Assembly: GCF_020520425.1 (NCBI RefSeq)
Contig: NC_079487.1
Span: 105,744,141-105,808,140 of the forward strand
Reading direction: 5' to 3'
Length of the DNA: 64,000 bases
From: Spinacia oleracea
Taxonomy: Eukaryota; Streptophyta; Magnoliopsida; Caryophyllales; Amaranthaceae
This document shows positions 21,433-34,026 of this stretch, one piece after another. The notes below the pieces were generated by a model that saw only the letters and a program-made list of their open reading frames with translations, was not told where the DNA came from and made no database searches. The position numbers were made by a program, and so were the translations under genes. Position 1 is the first letter of the stretch; every line of letters begins with the position of its first letter.

Positions 21433-24090
21433 CCTGTGATTTTATGCACCAAGACACAAATTAATAACAAAATCAACCTCGTAAGAGCTAGACCAATCAA
21501 TCTTAAATAAGACAAATAATGACATGGTAATATGCTCACATTTTGCTTGAGGCATTGCCTAGTAAATGCAAGAATTTTAGACAGATTGTAAAGAACTATG
21601 GGCATTACCAGAGAGTCATTATCCTCGAGGACCTCAAAACCCATCTTCTGTAGTTCTGACCGGAAAGAAACTACTGTTTTCACGTATTCTAGCCAACTTT
21701 TGATCACCTGACATCCATGAATGGTAACGTAAGTCAGCATAGAACTATGAAAGACAAAGTTACTTCAAACAATGAAAACATGCATAGTAAAGGACCGGTT
21801 TATTATATTACACCTCTATTGGAACCATGCTCTCCAAGAAGAACCTTAATTGCACACACAATTTTTTGTGCAGCTGGTGGTGAAATTGATGTCCCATAAA
21901 GATGAGTCGGACATGCGTACTTAAGATATTGAATAAGCTCCTGCATCACAAGGGATTATATGAAAATTAGATTGAGCTGACAATGGTCTAATCAACTACA
22001 ACAAACCTGCATGTAGAGGTAAATCGAACCTTTGAGCCAACAATATAACCACCACACGATCCAAATGGTTTTGTGAAAATTCCCATCATGACATCCACAT
22101 CATCCGTAAGCCCGTATTAACGTCTAAGAGCTTACAAACACCTCTATCAGTTTTCTACAGCTCCAATGTTGTGTGCCTCATCCAGATAAATATATGCCTA
22201 AAATAAAGAGGGAAAAGCTGAAGTTGAATCAAACCAAGAAATGCATAGGATAACAAGCTTCAAGGAGGTCTCTCACTTTGTCATTCCAGGAATAGACTTT
22301 GCAAACCAGAAAAGAGAAGGAATCAATTGTTAGGTACACATCATTAGAAGTTGCAAACTCATCTCACAAGGCTTACAAGTTACAACAAAACACGTTATTT
22401 CAAACACTTCATCTTGCATACAACCACATAAGCAAATGACCAGTTTACTCCAATCTAACAGCGGAAAGGTGATCAAGAAGTCACCTCCTGCCTTAATTTC
22501 AAAAGCATCAAAACTCCACTAAAGATTAAACAAAGAATGTAACAATTATTTTCATCCAAGGTATGATTGGCAATAAATCTACAGACAAATGTCGTTCATG
22601 TTAACTATTACGTGGATCCCTTTAACTCAAGAAACAGGATCTATGATGTTCAATTGGTTCATGATGAGCTGCTAAAATCTTGATATGACATTTAGACCAA
22701 CATTTTCACATATTCTAGTACAAACATTCATCCTAGATATGATTCTAAAAATTCTGAATGGAGAAACATAATCTATGATGTTCAGTTGGTTCATGACGAG
22801 CTGCTAAAATCTTAGCATGACATTTAGACCAACCTTTTCACATATTCTAGTACAATCATTCACCCTAGATGTGGTTCTAAAAATTCTGAATGGAATTAAA
22901 ATGGAAATTGGATTATTGAAGCAGAAAGAAAAAAATTATACTCGGTGAATAGACCCTCCAAGGAAAATTAATGGCGGAAATGAAATGGGGAGAGAGAAAC
23001 ATGGGGATGTATATCCAATTTACACCTAAAATATTCGAAGCTTCTAAAAGTGTCATAAGGGGTTGACGACATATTAAAATTTCCTGATGAAACAACAGTA
23101 ATGTCATCCGGGATTCATTTTCATCTTTGCATCCAAGCAATGTTTCCAAGTATATAATTTAGTCCTAATTTGTCATTTGAACCTCAGGATATGTGCATTA
23201 GTAACTTTTTCTAGTCCTAAATTGTCATGTGAACCTCAAGATATGTGCATTTGTAACATTTTCTCTTAGATCATTTATCCCTTATTATAGCTAAAGAAAC
23301 AAATACATACCAGTAACCATTAACGTAGCAAATTCGGGTTTCATCTGCCCAGATCTAATGTCTTGGTTCATGTCAATTTTAGGTTATGGAAACGCAACAA
23401 ATATTGCATGATACATCAGGTAATGTCTTAAAAATACTGGTCAAATCATATCCCAACCAAGTTTACATGTGTTTAATCGTGTCATGTGGTTAACATGCTT
23501 TATGAGTAATTTTAACCAACTTTGGGTTTTAAAAAATTACCAGCTTTAGTTATCATATTGCGATAGTCAAATAAAACATAAAACTTTTTGAAAGATTTCT
23601 GATTTCCCTAAAAGTTACAAATACAAAAAGATATACAACCAAAAATAGAAATGAGAATGTATGAAATTAATCAACAAAAAAAAATACAGATCATGCAAAG
23701 TTCATCCTCCATACCTTGTATTTTTTGCATATAGCAACTATCTCGGGAAGTTTGCGAACTCTCTTTCCATATTGTATATACCCTCCACAAGAACAATGAT
23801 TTTCTTCCATGGTCTGTGTGTCCTGGGTTGACCCCGGGCAATTTGTTCTCTCAAAACTTTCTCCAACTCAGTTTGAATGGGATCGAAAATAGAGCAAGTC
23901 AGAGAGGAAAAAGCAAGTAAATTAAACATAAAAAAAATATACTCTTAAAATTTTACTTCAGTGGAAAATGAAGTTCTCTACATGACAATATAAGCAGGTT
24001 GTCTAAAATGACTCACTATTGTGCTGGAAAACACAAACGGTATCCCCTGATCTACGAGCACTATTAATAATGGAGAACCTACCTTGTTGT
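21260..24090 (-). pseudogene. Serine palmitoyltransferase subunit LCB2 pseudogene (C-terminal two thirds)
   Basis: Minus-strand blocks follow the order of plant LCB2, the PLP-dependent catalytic subunit of serine palmitoyltransferase (first step of sphingolipid synthesis, ER). 24018-24083 reads SIINSARRSGDTVCVFQHN. 23738-23874 reads [20 protein letters not shown], then [14 protein letters not shown]. 22150-22200 reads AYIYLDEAHNIGA. 22030-22092 reads FTKPFGSCGGYIVGSK, keeping the PLP lysine of the FTK motif. 21812-21945 reads ELIQYLKYACPTHLYGTSIS. 21540-21668 reads ELQKMGFEVLEDNDS. 21305-21397 reads TTLLLAKERIYISASHSRED. Intron-like spacers remain, so it is not a retrocopy. Frameshifts are visible after EGIYNME (NFPR then stop, while [12 protein letters not shown] continues in another frame) and after YLDEAHNIGA. 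An (AAC)n tract at 21398-21434 interrupts it. No N-terminal part was found. Confidence 0.85.
21398..21434. repeat. (AAC)n microsatellite
   Basis: About twelve AAC units inside the LCB2 pseudogene, read on the minus strand as a run of Val codons. It lies at the exon edge just before LPATTLLLAKER and further supports loss of function. Confidence 0.9.
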
Positions 24091-24119
24091 CGAACATCGA
24101 GAGAAAAAATTGTTAAGGT

Positions 24120-27100
24120 CCATTAATTTTCTTACTCCAAATTATTTAATGCACTTAATGAAAGACTTGTTTCACAAAATTTGCCCCAATACGTCCATAT
24201 TAGGAGAGGGATTTGTAGCATATACCATTCCAGTGAAATCAAAAGAATAAACATAAGGCTAAAGGTTAAGTTTTGAAAATGTAAATGAAACATATTTTAA
24301 AGTCTTATTATTATTATCATTGGAATAACATACAATGAGAAACAGAAAATAAGCTACCCCAAATATCATTTCCACATAACCCATCTTAATAAAGGAAAAT
24401 TGTACAAAACTACAAACCCTCAACCCCCAACCTCGCATCATCATAACATACAATTCTCCTCATCCTTTAATATGCTTACAGTTAATTTATGGAAACTCTC
24501 CTATAATATTAGTCTTATAACAGTTATTGGATAATTAGTTTACTAATTTTGCATAGGACACTTAAATATTATGCATAGTAGACCAAAATTACAGCTTACC
24601 TTTGGCTTCTGATGGTGTTATCGGGAAGTCAGATAGCAAACCTTCACAGAGAAGTACGCATTGTCGATGAAAGAAAGATACTCTTCAACTGGGTTGTAAG
24701 TTGTAACTATAGTTGTATGCAAAATTAGCATCAGCAGTAGCCACTTCTTGGGTTTTTCATAGCCTTCACCAACATCACAACAACCGGTTCTCTGATTGTT
24801 CAAAACATTATTTGGTTTCTCAAAAGAAAATGGGAGAAGATGGTGAAGATTTAGAGTAAGAAGGGAGAGGGAGGTAAGGAGGAAAGGTGAAAAGTGTTTT
24901 CTTCCCTTTCTAATGGAAAAAAGGTTTTTCCACCTTTGAGGGAGGTATGGAAAATTATTTTTCATCCTTTGTCAAACCAAACAACGTAGAATGATTGAAA
25001 AGAGGAAATTGTTTTCCACAAAAACGTTTTACACCCTACCAGACGGAGCCTAAGTGGTAATTCTAGTTGGTCAATCCATGCTCATTGCATCACTCAACGC
25101 AACCCAAGTAAGGGCATCTATAGAAGTACAACCATAAAACAAAAAAAAAGTACATACTCTTAGTTAAGGTGACAACATTTAACGAAATCCCAAAATCATA
25201 TAGCCATAATTTCGAACACCTGCTATTTAATTTACATCAAGCTACTAAATCAAAGTTGATTAGAAACCAAGCCAGGACTCAAGAGTTTTCACAATCAATC
25301 TACATTAAGTGCTCCCAACTTCCCATGTGCCAACTATCAGCTAAACCAAAATTCTCACAACCAAAATAGGCCGGTTTGAAAGCTGTGCCTCCTTGGTATA
25401 ACATTCAACTAAAAACACATACAATTTAGAAATGCGGAGCATATTCCACACCAAAAAAGTTACATAGAAAGACCAAGAAAGCGAAGGGTTTTCTATAAAA
25501 GTCCAATTACACCATATTAATTGAAATGAATACTAAGCTTAAAGCTGCAAAAGTATTATTTGGAAACGCAAATTAGCTTTTCTCAACCCTCCTAAATCAA
25601 CTAAAAAGGCACCCAATTCAAACACGACTTGCAAATTTTCCAATAAAACACCCAAAATAATTCTTTGTGAATCCAATTACAAAAGATTAGTTTAAATGAA
25701 TAATATCCAAGAGCTTGAGCCAGATTCAGCAATTTTTGAAAATTACGAATAAACTCGAACATAAACTTACTACCATGGAAGCAAGAGTGGAGTAACGAAT
25801 AGCCAATCTTCTAGTATGATTCAATGTTCACAGACCTTAATCCAATCCTCGATTCCAAACGCTCAATTAAACCCTGCAAATTCAAACACCCAATTGAACT
25901 AAAAAGCAACGAAATGGGGAAATTAAATCCACAATCACATCTACCATTTTGAGAATTCACAGAGTAAGAAAATAAAAGAGATACTCATCTTTGAGATTTT
26001 CATCAAGAACCATAGCCACAGTAGAAGATTCATCGAAAACCCTAGCCGCCATTGTAGTATCATATTCATCAAAAACCATAGCCGTCAACTCCGGCACCAA
26101 CATCGAAGAAATTAGTCCGTGAATAGTACTCAAAGGTCAGAATAATTAAAAAGTTCCTATATCTAAGAGAAATACTCCACGACGGTTCCTCCTCTTCCTT
26201 CTCTTCCAGTTCAGATCTCCAAAACATGGAGTTGGATGTGAAGATCAGAAGTGGAAGACAAGGGAGGAAGGAGACGCAACGAAAGTTTGAAAGTATGCAG
26301 TGAAAGGGAAGAAAAAAGGGAAATCAACTGGGCATATCAGAAATGAAACTACCGAAATGGTGAAGAGGAAAGGGGGAAACCCCAAAAGAACAAAGAGGAA
26401 GGGAAGCAGTGGAAGTGAAGACTGAAGATAGAGAGGTGGCACGAACTCAACGCTGGATGAAGAAGCCACGTAGCATAAGCTGGACAGAAGGGCAATATGA
26501 GTAATACATAGATATGAGTGGGGGCAAAAATGACAAAACACTATTGCTGCAATAGTAAATCCAAGTTTACATGTTTTAAAGTGTTAGGATTCAGTTGAAG
26601 GGAATCTTTTAAAAGGTTTTCAATATATTAAAACAAAATACATATTTATGTAAGGTCTTGTTTGATTCACCTCGAGGACTACTTTAAGAATATCACAAAT
26701 TATAATTTTTAATATTATGTAATTAAAGATAAAAATGATACAGTATAAAATGTGCATTTGCAAACGTGAAAAAAGAACAATAACACTATTATGGAACGGG
26801 TGAATTGTTAATAAAGTTTATACTCCAACTTCTTATGAATCATTAGGTCAATTGAATTATCATGCTATTAAATAAATTACGATCATAAAATAATTGGCTA
26901 AAACTTTAGTATTGAGTACTATGAGAATAGCAGCACACTCAATCAATATGAATGCAAGTTGATATCAACAATAGTATTGTCATGATTATAGGTTAGAAGT
27001 AAAAAGAGAATCATACAGGTATCAAGATAGACATAAGAAAATCAATAATGTGTCGATAAGTTGATAACAATATTAAATTGAAAAAGATGGTCTAATTGTC

Positions 27101-28256
27101 TAAATTTGATCAACAATTGCAAGATAAATGACAACAAAAGTACAACTAGAGCGGTGAAAAAGGTCGGCCATCTAAATTTGATCATCAATTATATTGCAAT
27201 ATAACCTAAGCAATTTATAAATGTTTTATAGTCCAAGTACCGAAATCGTCACAAGTAGTACTATCTAAATTGAACCATAGTAAAAAAAAAAAAAAAAAAA
27301 AACCAGAAAAACAATAGTGAGAAAGAAGTGAAAAGAACATGAAAATGATTACCTCAGCTCCCACTAACCCAACTAAAGAATAACTTATCGCCTCATTTGA
27401 CATATACTTCGTATATACCTAAGCATATTTCACGTGTGCCTAAACATGTCATGATAGAAGATCAAAAAAATTACATTTAAGATAAAGTTATACGAAGTAG
27501 TTCACAGATAAATCGCGTGCATACATTCTTCATAATCATTAGATATCGACACATCAATACGAAACTCTTTTATTTTCAAGTTGAATATAAGCATTACATC
27601 TCATGATAACCCTCTCAAAATTGGCAGCCTTTCCTTTTTCATATGTGTATCATGGAAGAGGCACAAATAACCATGCAATATTCAAGAATAAATGTGATTA
27701 ATTGATATTTTATTGAAAGGATATGAAAGATTGAATCAAGATTAAGAAGTTTGATTCTTAAATAAAGTGAACAAAAGAGAAAAGAAATAAAACAATTAGA
27801 TTCATATGAAATGTAAACAACACAAATCCTCATTAATTGATTCTCGTATTGTTTGCTCATAATTAAAACGCTCCTTTCCACAGGGTCCAAATTCAAATAA
27901 AAAACACAAATATTAAGTATAACATTGAAGAAATAGGTTAATTTTGACATCATATTAAAGAAATCGCTTGAGGGCGTCGGTGGCAGTAACTCGGACGTTC
28001 CAACCTACTACATTAGAAATACTTCTAATAAAATGTTCAACAAAATAATAACAATGATAAGAAAATGATACTCCAAAAAATATTTTAAGGAAGGATTTGA
28101 GATAGGAGTAGAACCACTTGCTTCTATAGAAGATGGAAGGCAACCAAAAAATAAAACAATCAAACCGTAAAACAAAACCAACACATAACTTATTAATCAA
28201 ATAACTTCGATGAACATTAAAGTTTAACAAAATTAGACAAACATGAAATAATATAT
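24120..28256. other. AT-rich region without a recognised gene
   Basis: I see no convincing gene. A minus-strand ATG near 26052 begins MAARVFDESSTVAMVLDENL, with three copies of a GTTTTTGATGAA-like word nearby. It could be a first exon or a captured fragment but is unrecognised. The 99-codon minus frame at 26245-26541 is low-complexity (Phe/Ser/Leu/Pro). A poly-A run lies at about 27284-27302. Confidence 0.5.
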
Positions 28257-28258
28257 AA

Positions 28259-28290
28259 CTAGTGTGTAGCGTGGGCGATGCGCCGGTTGC
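28259..28290 (-). mobile_element. Helitron 3' terminus (isolated)
   Basis: Minus strand: a GC-rich hairpin-like sequence (GGCGCATCGCCCACGC), then CTAG at 28259-28262. This is a second Helitron-like end 46 bp to the left of the complete small element at 28308. No matching 5' end was assigned. Confidence 0.5.
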
Positions 28291-28307
28291 TACTTTGAAT
28301 AATTAAA

Positions 28308-28645
28308 CTAGTATTTTGGCCCGGGCGATGCCCCAGAGTATTATGTGAATAACAATTAATTATTATATTAAATGAAATTATGTAAGATTTTTTTCACAAG
28401 TTAATTTTTCTGTAATATATTTATATTAATTTTGCAATAATAACATATAAAAAGTCATAGCTCAATTGGATAACACTTTAGTGTAGAAAATGAAGGTTGC
28501 GGGTTCGAATCTTATACAAACCATTTATCTCATTTTTTAAATGAAAGTGGATTGATGACAATGTTGATTTATGGATTGAGGGAGAGCGACATGTGGCATG
28601 TAGACGTTTATAGAAACGCCTTTTAATATAAATATATAGTATAGA
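28308..28645 (-). mobile_element. Small non-autonomous Helitron with tRNA-like module
   Basis: On the minus strand it starts TCTATACTATATATTT and ends with a GC-rich hairpin (GGGGCATCGCCCGGGCC) and CTAG, inserted between A and T. It is 338 bp. The plus strand holds a tRNA-like pair of internal promoter boxes, TAGCTCAATTGGATA (28458-28472) and GGGTTCGAATC (28501-28511). It is a sibling of 35116-35422. No coding capacity. Confidence 0.75.
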
Positions 28646-28929
28646 TAGATTCGAATTTTTTTTTCAACTCAATATTTGACTAAGATACATGTAGACCATA
28701 AAAGTGAAAAGATTCATTAAGTTCATCAACTACACATGTACATTACCTTCACCATGCAAAATAATTTTCCTAATGTTTTAATTGTTTCATTCACGGTTTT
28801 CCTAATATTGTAACTGTTATTTTTATTCTAATATAGTCCATACAAAATAAGAAGTAACATAAAAATTTAGTTGTTTTAGACTTCATGTTAACATGTATTA
28901 TAAATTAATGTGCATGGATAAATAACAAT

Positions 28930-28991
28930 TAGTAGTTGGTTAAGATGGTAATGAGAGTTATTCTCCAAACTTGAGGTCTTGTATTCGAACC
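28930..28991 (+). repeat. tRNA-like (SINE-type) fragment
   Basis: An A-box-like TAGTTGGTTAAGATGGT and a B-box-like GTATTCGAACC are spaced as in tRNA-derived repeats. It directly precedes the Helitron end at 28995. No full tRNA fold is apparent. Confidence 0.45.
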
Positions 28992-29252
28992 TTACTAGTT
29001 TTTGGCCCGTTCTACGAACGGACTATTTATAAGAATGTACTTCATGTAAATACTTCATAGGCATGTGGATCATATTTTTCCAATACATGTATTTTGTTTA
29101 CCCCCAAAAAATACGGAGTATTTATTAAGCATTTGGGTGGGCTAAAGCACACTACCATTAATAGTTCAGTATACACATTTCTCTATAACCTAGATGTCGC
29201 AAAAGTATAAGTATGCTTTTGCAATGAAATTTTAAAGTATACGAAAATCTTC

Positions 29253-29630
29253 GGAAATTTTGTGAAACACTACCTTTAAGTTTAGTGGTTTTGTGAATTG
29301 CTACCTTTTAAAAACTTTTTTTAATTTTACTACCTTATAAGTTTGATTTGTTTGACTAACACTACCATTTGACGTTTTCCGTTAATGTTTTTCGTCGTGT
29401 ATTTGTTCTATTCTTTTAAATATATGCGTTCCTTTGCCGTTTTGTTCATTTGCCATATTAAAAAAATCGTTGTAGTGGGGTTCAAAGACGGAAAATATTA
29501 ACGAAAAACGTCAAATGATAGTGTTAGTCAAACAAAACAAACTTATAAGGTAGTATAATATAATTTTCTTTTCAAAAGGTAGCAATTCACAAAACCACCA
29601 AATTTAAAGGTAGTGTTTCACCAAATTTCC
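29253..29630. mobile_element. Mutator-like MITE with 9-bp duplication
   Basis: Inverted repeats of about 60 bp begin GGAAATTTTGTGAAACACTACC on the left and, reversed, GGAAATTTGGTGAAACACTACC on the right. The flanks are AAAATCTTC at 29244-29252 and 29631-29639, a perfect 9-bp duplication as expected for MULEs. No coding capacity. Confidence 0.8.
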
Positions 29631-29639
29631 AAAATCTTC

Positions 29640-30505
29640 CAAATTGCGTCAGCATCTCTGTCTTCAATTCATTGAGACGGCTCATTCTAGATTCCATTGT
29701 CTGTTGTTGTGTAATCCAAATAAGTACCATGGAGCTTTGATCTAACACGATGGGGAAAAAACTTAAAAGCAAGTAATTTTTTTTTGGTAGTTATTACAAA
29801 CAAACAAAAGATCAGTGCTCACCTCTTTCATTCTTCAACTCCTAACACAATATTTGTAATTCTTCTTTGCTCAGCATGTTTTAGACCCTTCAATACAGCT
29901 AGCAAGAGCTTAATTAAGACTGCAAGGCATTGTGGGAACCCATCCAACAGTTGTCCTAACATTTCCTGTTTTCTTATTCTTCTTCCAAGCACCATCTACC
30001 AGAAGAGTGTCAGCTGTATTATTCATACCTGACAACCAAACTTCCCTTTCCTTCAGACCATTCTGGTTGCCAGTAAAAACCATATGATCTGCCCTTAAAA
30101 AAAAAAAAGTTGTGAATTTTAGTAAAATTGAAGTAGTTTCAATTGCATTAACCAAATGACCTCACTCTCCAGTATCTCGCCTAGTATTTCAATTGATTGC
30201 CAAGTGCGGACAGCGAAAATAGATTCATGAAGCATACTTACAGTGATGCCACGCCCACAAAGGCTCAAGGCAGTGACACTATTCCAATGCTCTGCAAAAT
30301 TCAGACATCCATCTCCAACACCAGTTGCGACAGCGGTGGCGAAAACTTTAGACCTCAGCAACCTCGTCAAAACCCCAATGCCATCACTCTGCTGACCAGA
30401 TCCAGTTTTCCCCATAGTAATCGCTTTCAACGGCTCTCTCCTCCTAACAACCTTCATCTCCACCGCAACTCCGCCTATATTTATACAAATATTAAAATTC
30501 ACATA
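29640..30505 (-). pseudogene. Unidentified gene fragment
   Basis: A minus-strand open stretch of up to 127 codons (30119-30502) includes TGSGQQSDGIGVLTRLLRS and AEHWNSVTALSLCGRGITVS, more complex than random AT-rich DNA. It continues in another frame near 29910-30110 (ERE VWLSGMNNTADTLLVDGAWKK-like). I do not recognise the family. No complete gene is visible and no clear splice pattern was established. Its position inside a candidate Helitron suggests a captured fragment; that is inference. Confidence 0.4.
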
Positions 30506-30521
30506 TAAATATAGAATTAAG

Positions 30522-32241
30522 TAGAGCTGGCAATGGGTCGGGTTGGGTCGAAATCAGGTCGACCTGTTTATAAACGGGTTGAGATTTCCCCGACCTGAAC
30601 CCAACCTGTTTAGTTAAACGGGTTGAAATTTTCAACCCAACCCAACCTGGAAATAAACAGGTCAACCTGTTTTCGACCTGCTGACCTGTTTACTTATTTT
30701 TTTTATTAAAAATAATCTGCTAACCTAATAACCTGTTTTTCCAATCTGCTAAATAATAAGTCTCAAACAGGCTATATTTGCCATTAATTAATGCCCTGTC
30801 ACAAGTCATAAGGCTTAATACATCACCAAATCTTAAATTAAAGTTTAATACATGATCAAATCCAACATAAAACTAAAATTCAAGTAGATTACAACGCATC
30901 AATATATTGTTCAAATTAAGCTAGTTGGAATCTTAAGAAATTAAGCTAGTTGAAATCTTAAGTTCCTGGTGAAGCAACTATGGGTGAGGATGGAGTATCA
31001 TCCACATTCACGACCGCGTCAACTTGTTCTTCCACCTTCAACTTCATGATGTTCACATGTTCCTCCAATTATCTGAATTTTTAAGCTTCACATGTTCAAC
31101 TACAACAAACAGTTTTAAGCACATAATTTTTTGGTAATATACATGACAATGCTTAACTTTAAGCTGGTCAGAAATGAAATCAATGTTTTAAAAATTTCAA
31201 GCAACAAAAAAAAGCTAGCTTTACTCCCCTTCGGTCTAATGGGCTTTGCAATCTCTATTAACTTACATCTCCACCTTATAATGGAAAAGAATTTTTAAAA
31301 AGCAAATGAAGTTGAGATAGTAACATCTCAACTCCTAATTGGCAATGACGTTGATATTCCATTTCCATCAACAGAGGATTTATCATTGGTGGACTAATTT
31401 TTGTAAACACAAAAAGACTAACATAAAAAATATGCAACCAATTTGGATATCACAACCAAATCGAATAATCATCATCATCACTGTTTTGTCAAATTTGGTC
31501 TAATTAAAAAATTTATTCTCAGACAAAAACCCTAAAAAATCGAAAACCCTAAGAAAAATTGGTTTGATTATGAAACTCAGACAAATCACAATGGAATACG
31601 AAGATTTCTCAGCAATTATATAACATCTAACTCTAATCATCTTAACAACAAATATAAACAACATAAATTATTAATCATACAAAAAAATCGAATGAAAGTT
31701 TTAAAAAGACTTACTTGGATGTTGAATCAGAGTGGGTGATCGACTAGCGTCGTCGGGGATCGACGAGCGGCGCAGTGGTGAGTGGAGGAGGCGCCGTGTG
31801 AGAGATTAGGGTTTCACCGTTTCAGTTTAGAGAGAGAGAGTGAGAGAGAGTCACTGAGTGAGAGACTGAGAGAATGAGAGATAGGCGTGAGAAATTCTAG
31901 GGTTTTCTTAGACCTAAAGGCTAAAGCCCAAACAAAAGAAGCCCAGAAATAATTAAAGATTTTTAGTAATTTTTTAAAAAAACATCTAAACGGGTTAGCG
32001 GGTTGGGTTAGCGGGTTGACAGGTTGACGGGTTGGCGGGTTGACCTGTGACCCAATAATTAAACGGGTTAGGCGGGTTGCTTTCGGGTTGGAGTTTTCAA
32101 CCTGACCCAACCTATTTATTAAACGGGTTGGGTTGGGTCGACCTGTTTAGTTAAACGGGTTGAAAAATCTTGACCCAACCCAATAATAACGGGTTGGGTT
32201 CGGGTCGGGTTGGTGGGTTGGGTCAGCTTTTGCCAGCTCTA
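30522..32241. mobile_element. Non-autonomous hAT element with 8-bp duplication
   Basis: A 1720-bp element with terminal inverted repeat TAGAGCTGGCAA at both ends, flanked by GAATTAAG at 30514-30521 and 32242-32249 (perfect 8-bp duplication, the hAT signature). Both ends are filled with subterminal repeats of GGGTTGGGTCG/GACCTGTTTA type, as is common in hAT elements. A minus-strand stretch at about 30970-31065 (EEQVDAVVNVDDTPSSPI-like) could be a transposase remnant. No intact transposase. Confidence 0.85.
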
Positions 32242-32849
32242 GAATTAAGATCAAATATGGGTATGATACCTTATTTGATCAACTACCATAAAACCACAAC
32301 CGTTTCAAATCAACTATTTATTTAGTATTCTATTAATTAATTCAATTGATGAAAACGGTCAAAAGTAAATTGAGGAAAATGAAGAATTAAGAAAGAATTC
32401 ATTACCTTGTATGAATCAATTCATGGTTTCAATGTCACTTTATTTGCTGAAAACGGTTAGAGGGTAGATGGATTGAGAAGTGAATTTAATTAATGGTTGA
32501 AGGTATCTCAATTAAATGGGCATTTGATTTGAAGGGTGAAGGAAAAATATGAAGGGGATGGGATCATGGAAGATGAGGGGAGGCTGAAAACGGGGAAATG
32601 AATAAAGGGGAAAAGGGAGAAAATTTTGGTGAAAATACAAAATGACACGTGGCAGATGTGGTTAGGATTTTATAAAAGAAAAGATGACATGTGGCAGATG
32701 TGGTTTGGGTTTTTATAGACTAGGTATAGATTGTATTGATTTTTGGTTGTTAATAACATCACATAACCTTGGATGATGCGACGTAAGCAGGAGAGTTCTA
32801 TGTGACACATAAATATTTTTCGCAATGCCTTTTAATATATTAGTATAGA

Positions 32850-33740
32850 TAGATAAGGAAGGCGTTACGCCGCTGTTGATGATGATCCAAAGGTGGAGTG
32901 TTGGCGTTAGTTGGGTTTCAATGTTAGTGCATGCTTGACTACTTCAACTAAGAATATGAATAATATGAAGAAGACGGTGGTTGGAAATGAGTGTCATGGG
33001 CTCAAGGGCATTCTTAGTTTATTGGGCATGACAAAGAAGTCGGTTTTTCTTGGGTTGAGAGAGTAAGATGTAATAGAGTGAGGGAGTCGGTTATTTTTTT
33101 TTTGGGAAACAAATCGTGTTATGTCAAGTAGTGGAATGATCAATTATGATTAAAACCGATTTTTAGAGTGTTTAAATTTTGAAATGTTGGGGGTGTAAAT
33201 GTACTTTTGGCCGGAGTGACGAATGAGAATGGTTAGATGAGGTTTTGGAGGCTTTGCCTTAAGGCCCTATTTGGTTAGGAGCTGTTAATTATTATCTGGT
33301 CTGATTAGCTGTTAGTTGTTTGTATTAGCTTGTTTGACTAGCTGGTTGAATTAGTTGTTTGTGTAACAGTGTTTGGTAAATTAGCTGTGAGCTGGTAGCT
33401 GTTTAATATATAAAATGACCATTAAGGAAATTGATATAATTTGTTGTTTGAAACTTTGTTTCTTATCAATATTAGACAAATGGTTTATTGTGTTGATTAT
33501 TTTCTTTTTATGTCTTGAATAAGCATTGAATAAATAAAACAAGTTTATTTTAAATAAATTATTCTTAATTTGAAATTTTAAATATACAAATTTTTGATTT
33601 GCAAATAGAGAAACACTACTCATAACATTACAAACATGATTACAAACAAACAAACATTTACATCAAAAAAAAATAACATTACAAACATGATTACAATAGT
33701 TTTCAAGTATTTCAAAGTTCTAATATATAGGGATTGTTTT
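32850..33740. other. Intergenic DNA without a recognised gene
   Basis: AT-rich, mostly unique-looking. At 33262-33400 there is a GGCCCTATTTGGTTAGGAGC-like sequence resembling the end of a hAT-type MITE, with repeated TTAGCTG words. No partner end was assigned. Confidence 0.4.
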
Positions 33741-33743
33741 GTA

Positions 33744-34024
33744 CTCCCTCTGTATTTTTTTAAGAGATACACTTGTCTTTTCCGGCCGTATTTATTTAAG
33801 AGATACACTTGCTATTTTTGGTAACTTATCAACCCCACCATCTAATTAAATAATCTATTTACACCCACCCCCACCACCATCCCCTAAAATGACATGGTCC
33901 CCACTTATTTTACTTATTAAAATATCTACCCAACCCCACTTGTTTTATTACTTTATTTCATTCAATTCTTTTTCTTAATACCCGTGCCCGACCAAGTGTA
34001 TCTCTTAAAAAAATACGGAGAGAG
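33744..34024. mobile_element. Stowaway-type MITE
   Basis: The ends CTCCCTCTGTATTTTTTTAA and (reversed) CTCTCTCCGTATTTTTTTAA are flanked by TA at 33742-33743 and 34025-34026. It contains repeated AAGAGATACACTTG words and is a sibling of 39094-39417. 281 bp. Confidence 0.85.
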
Positions 34025-34026
34025 TA

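Larger units (their letters stand above)
28995..32849 (-). mobile_element. Candidate long Helitron carrying other elements
   Basis: The left edge is a minus-strand Helitron 3' end (GTCCGTTCGTAGAACGGGCC, then CTAG at 28995-28998, next base T). The right edge (32825-32849) is a typical 5' end, TCTATACTAATATATTAAAAGGC on the minus strand, preceded by A. A second 5'-like end, TCTATACCTAGTCTATAAAA, lies at about 32709, so two overlapping elements are possible. Between the edges are a Mutator-like MITE, an unidentified minus-strand gene fragment and a hAT element. Pairing of these two edges is inference. Confidence 0.4.

Noticed and set aside
26245-26541. 98-codon minus-strand frame rich in Phe, Ser, Leu and Pro
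   Set aside because: Purine-rich plus strand gives a low-complexity reverse frame; no domain and no splice context.
28458-28511. Functional tRNA gene
   Set aside because: Only A- and B-box-like sequences are present; no complete cloverleaf, and it sits inside a small Helitron.
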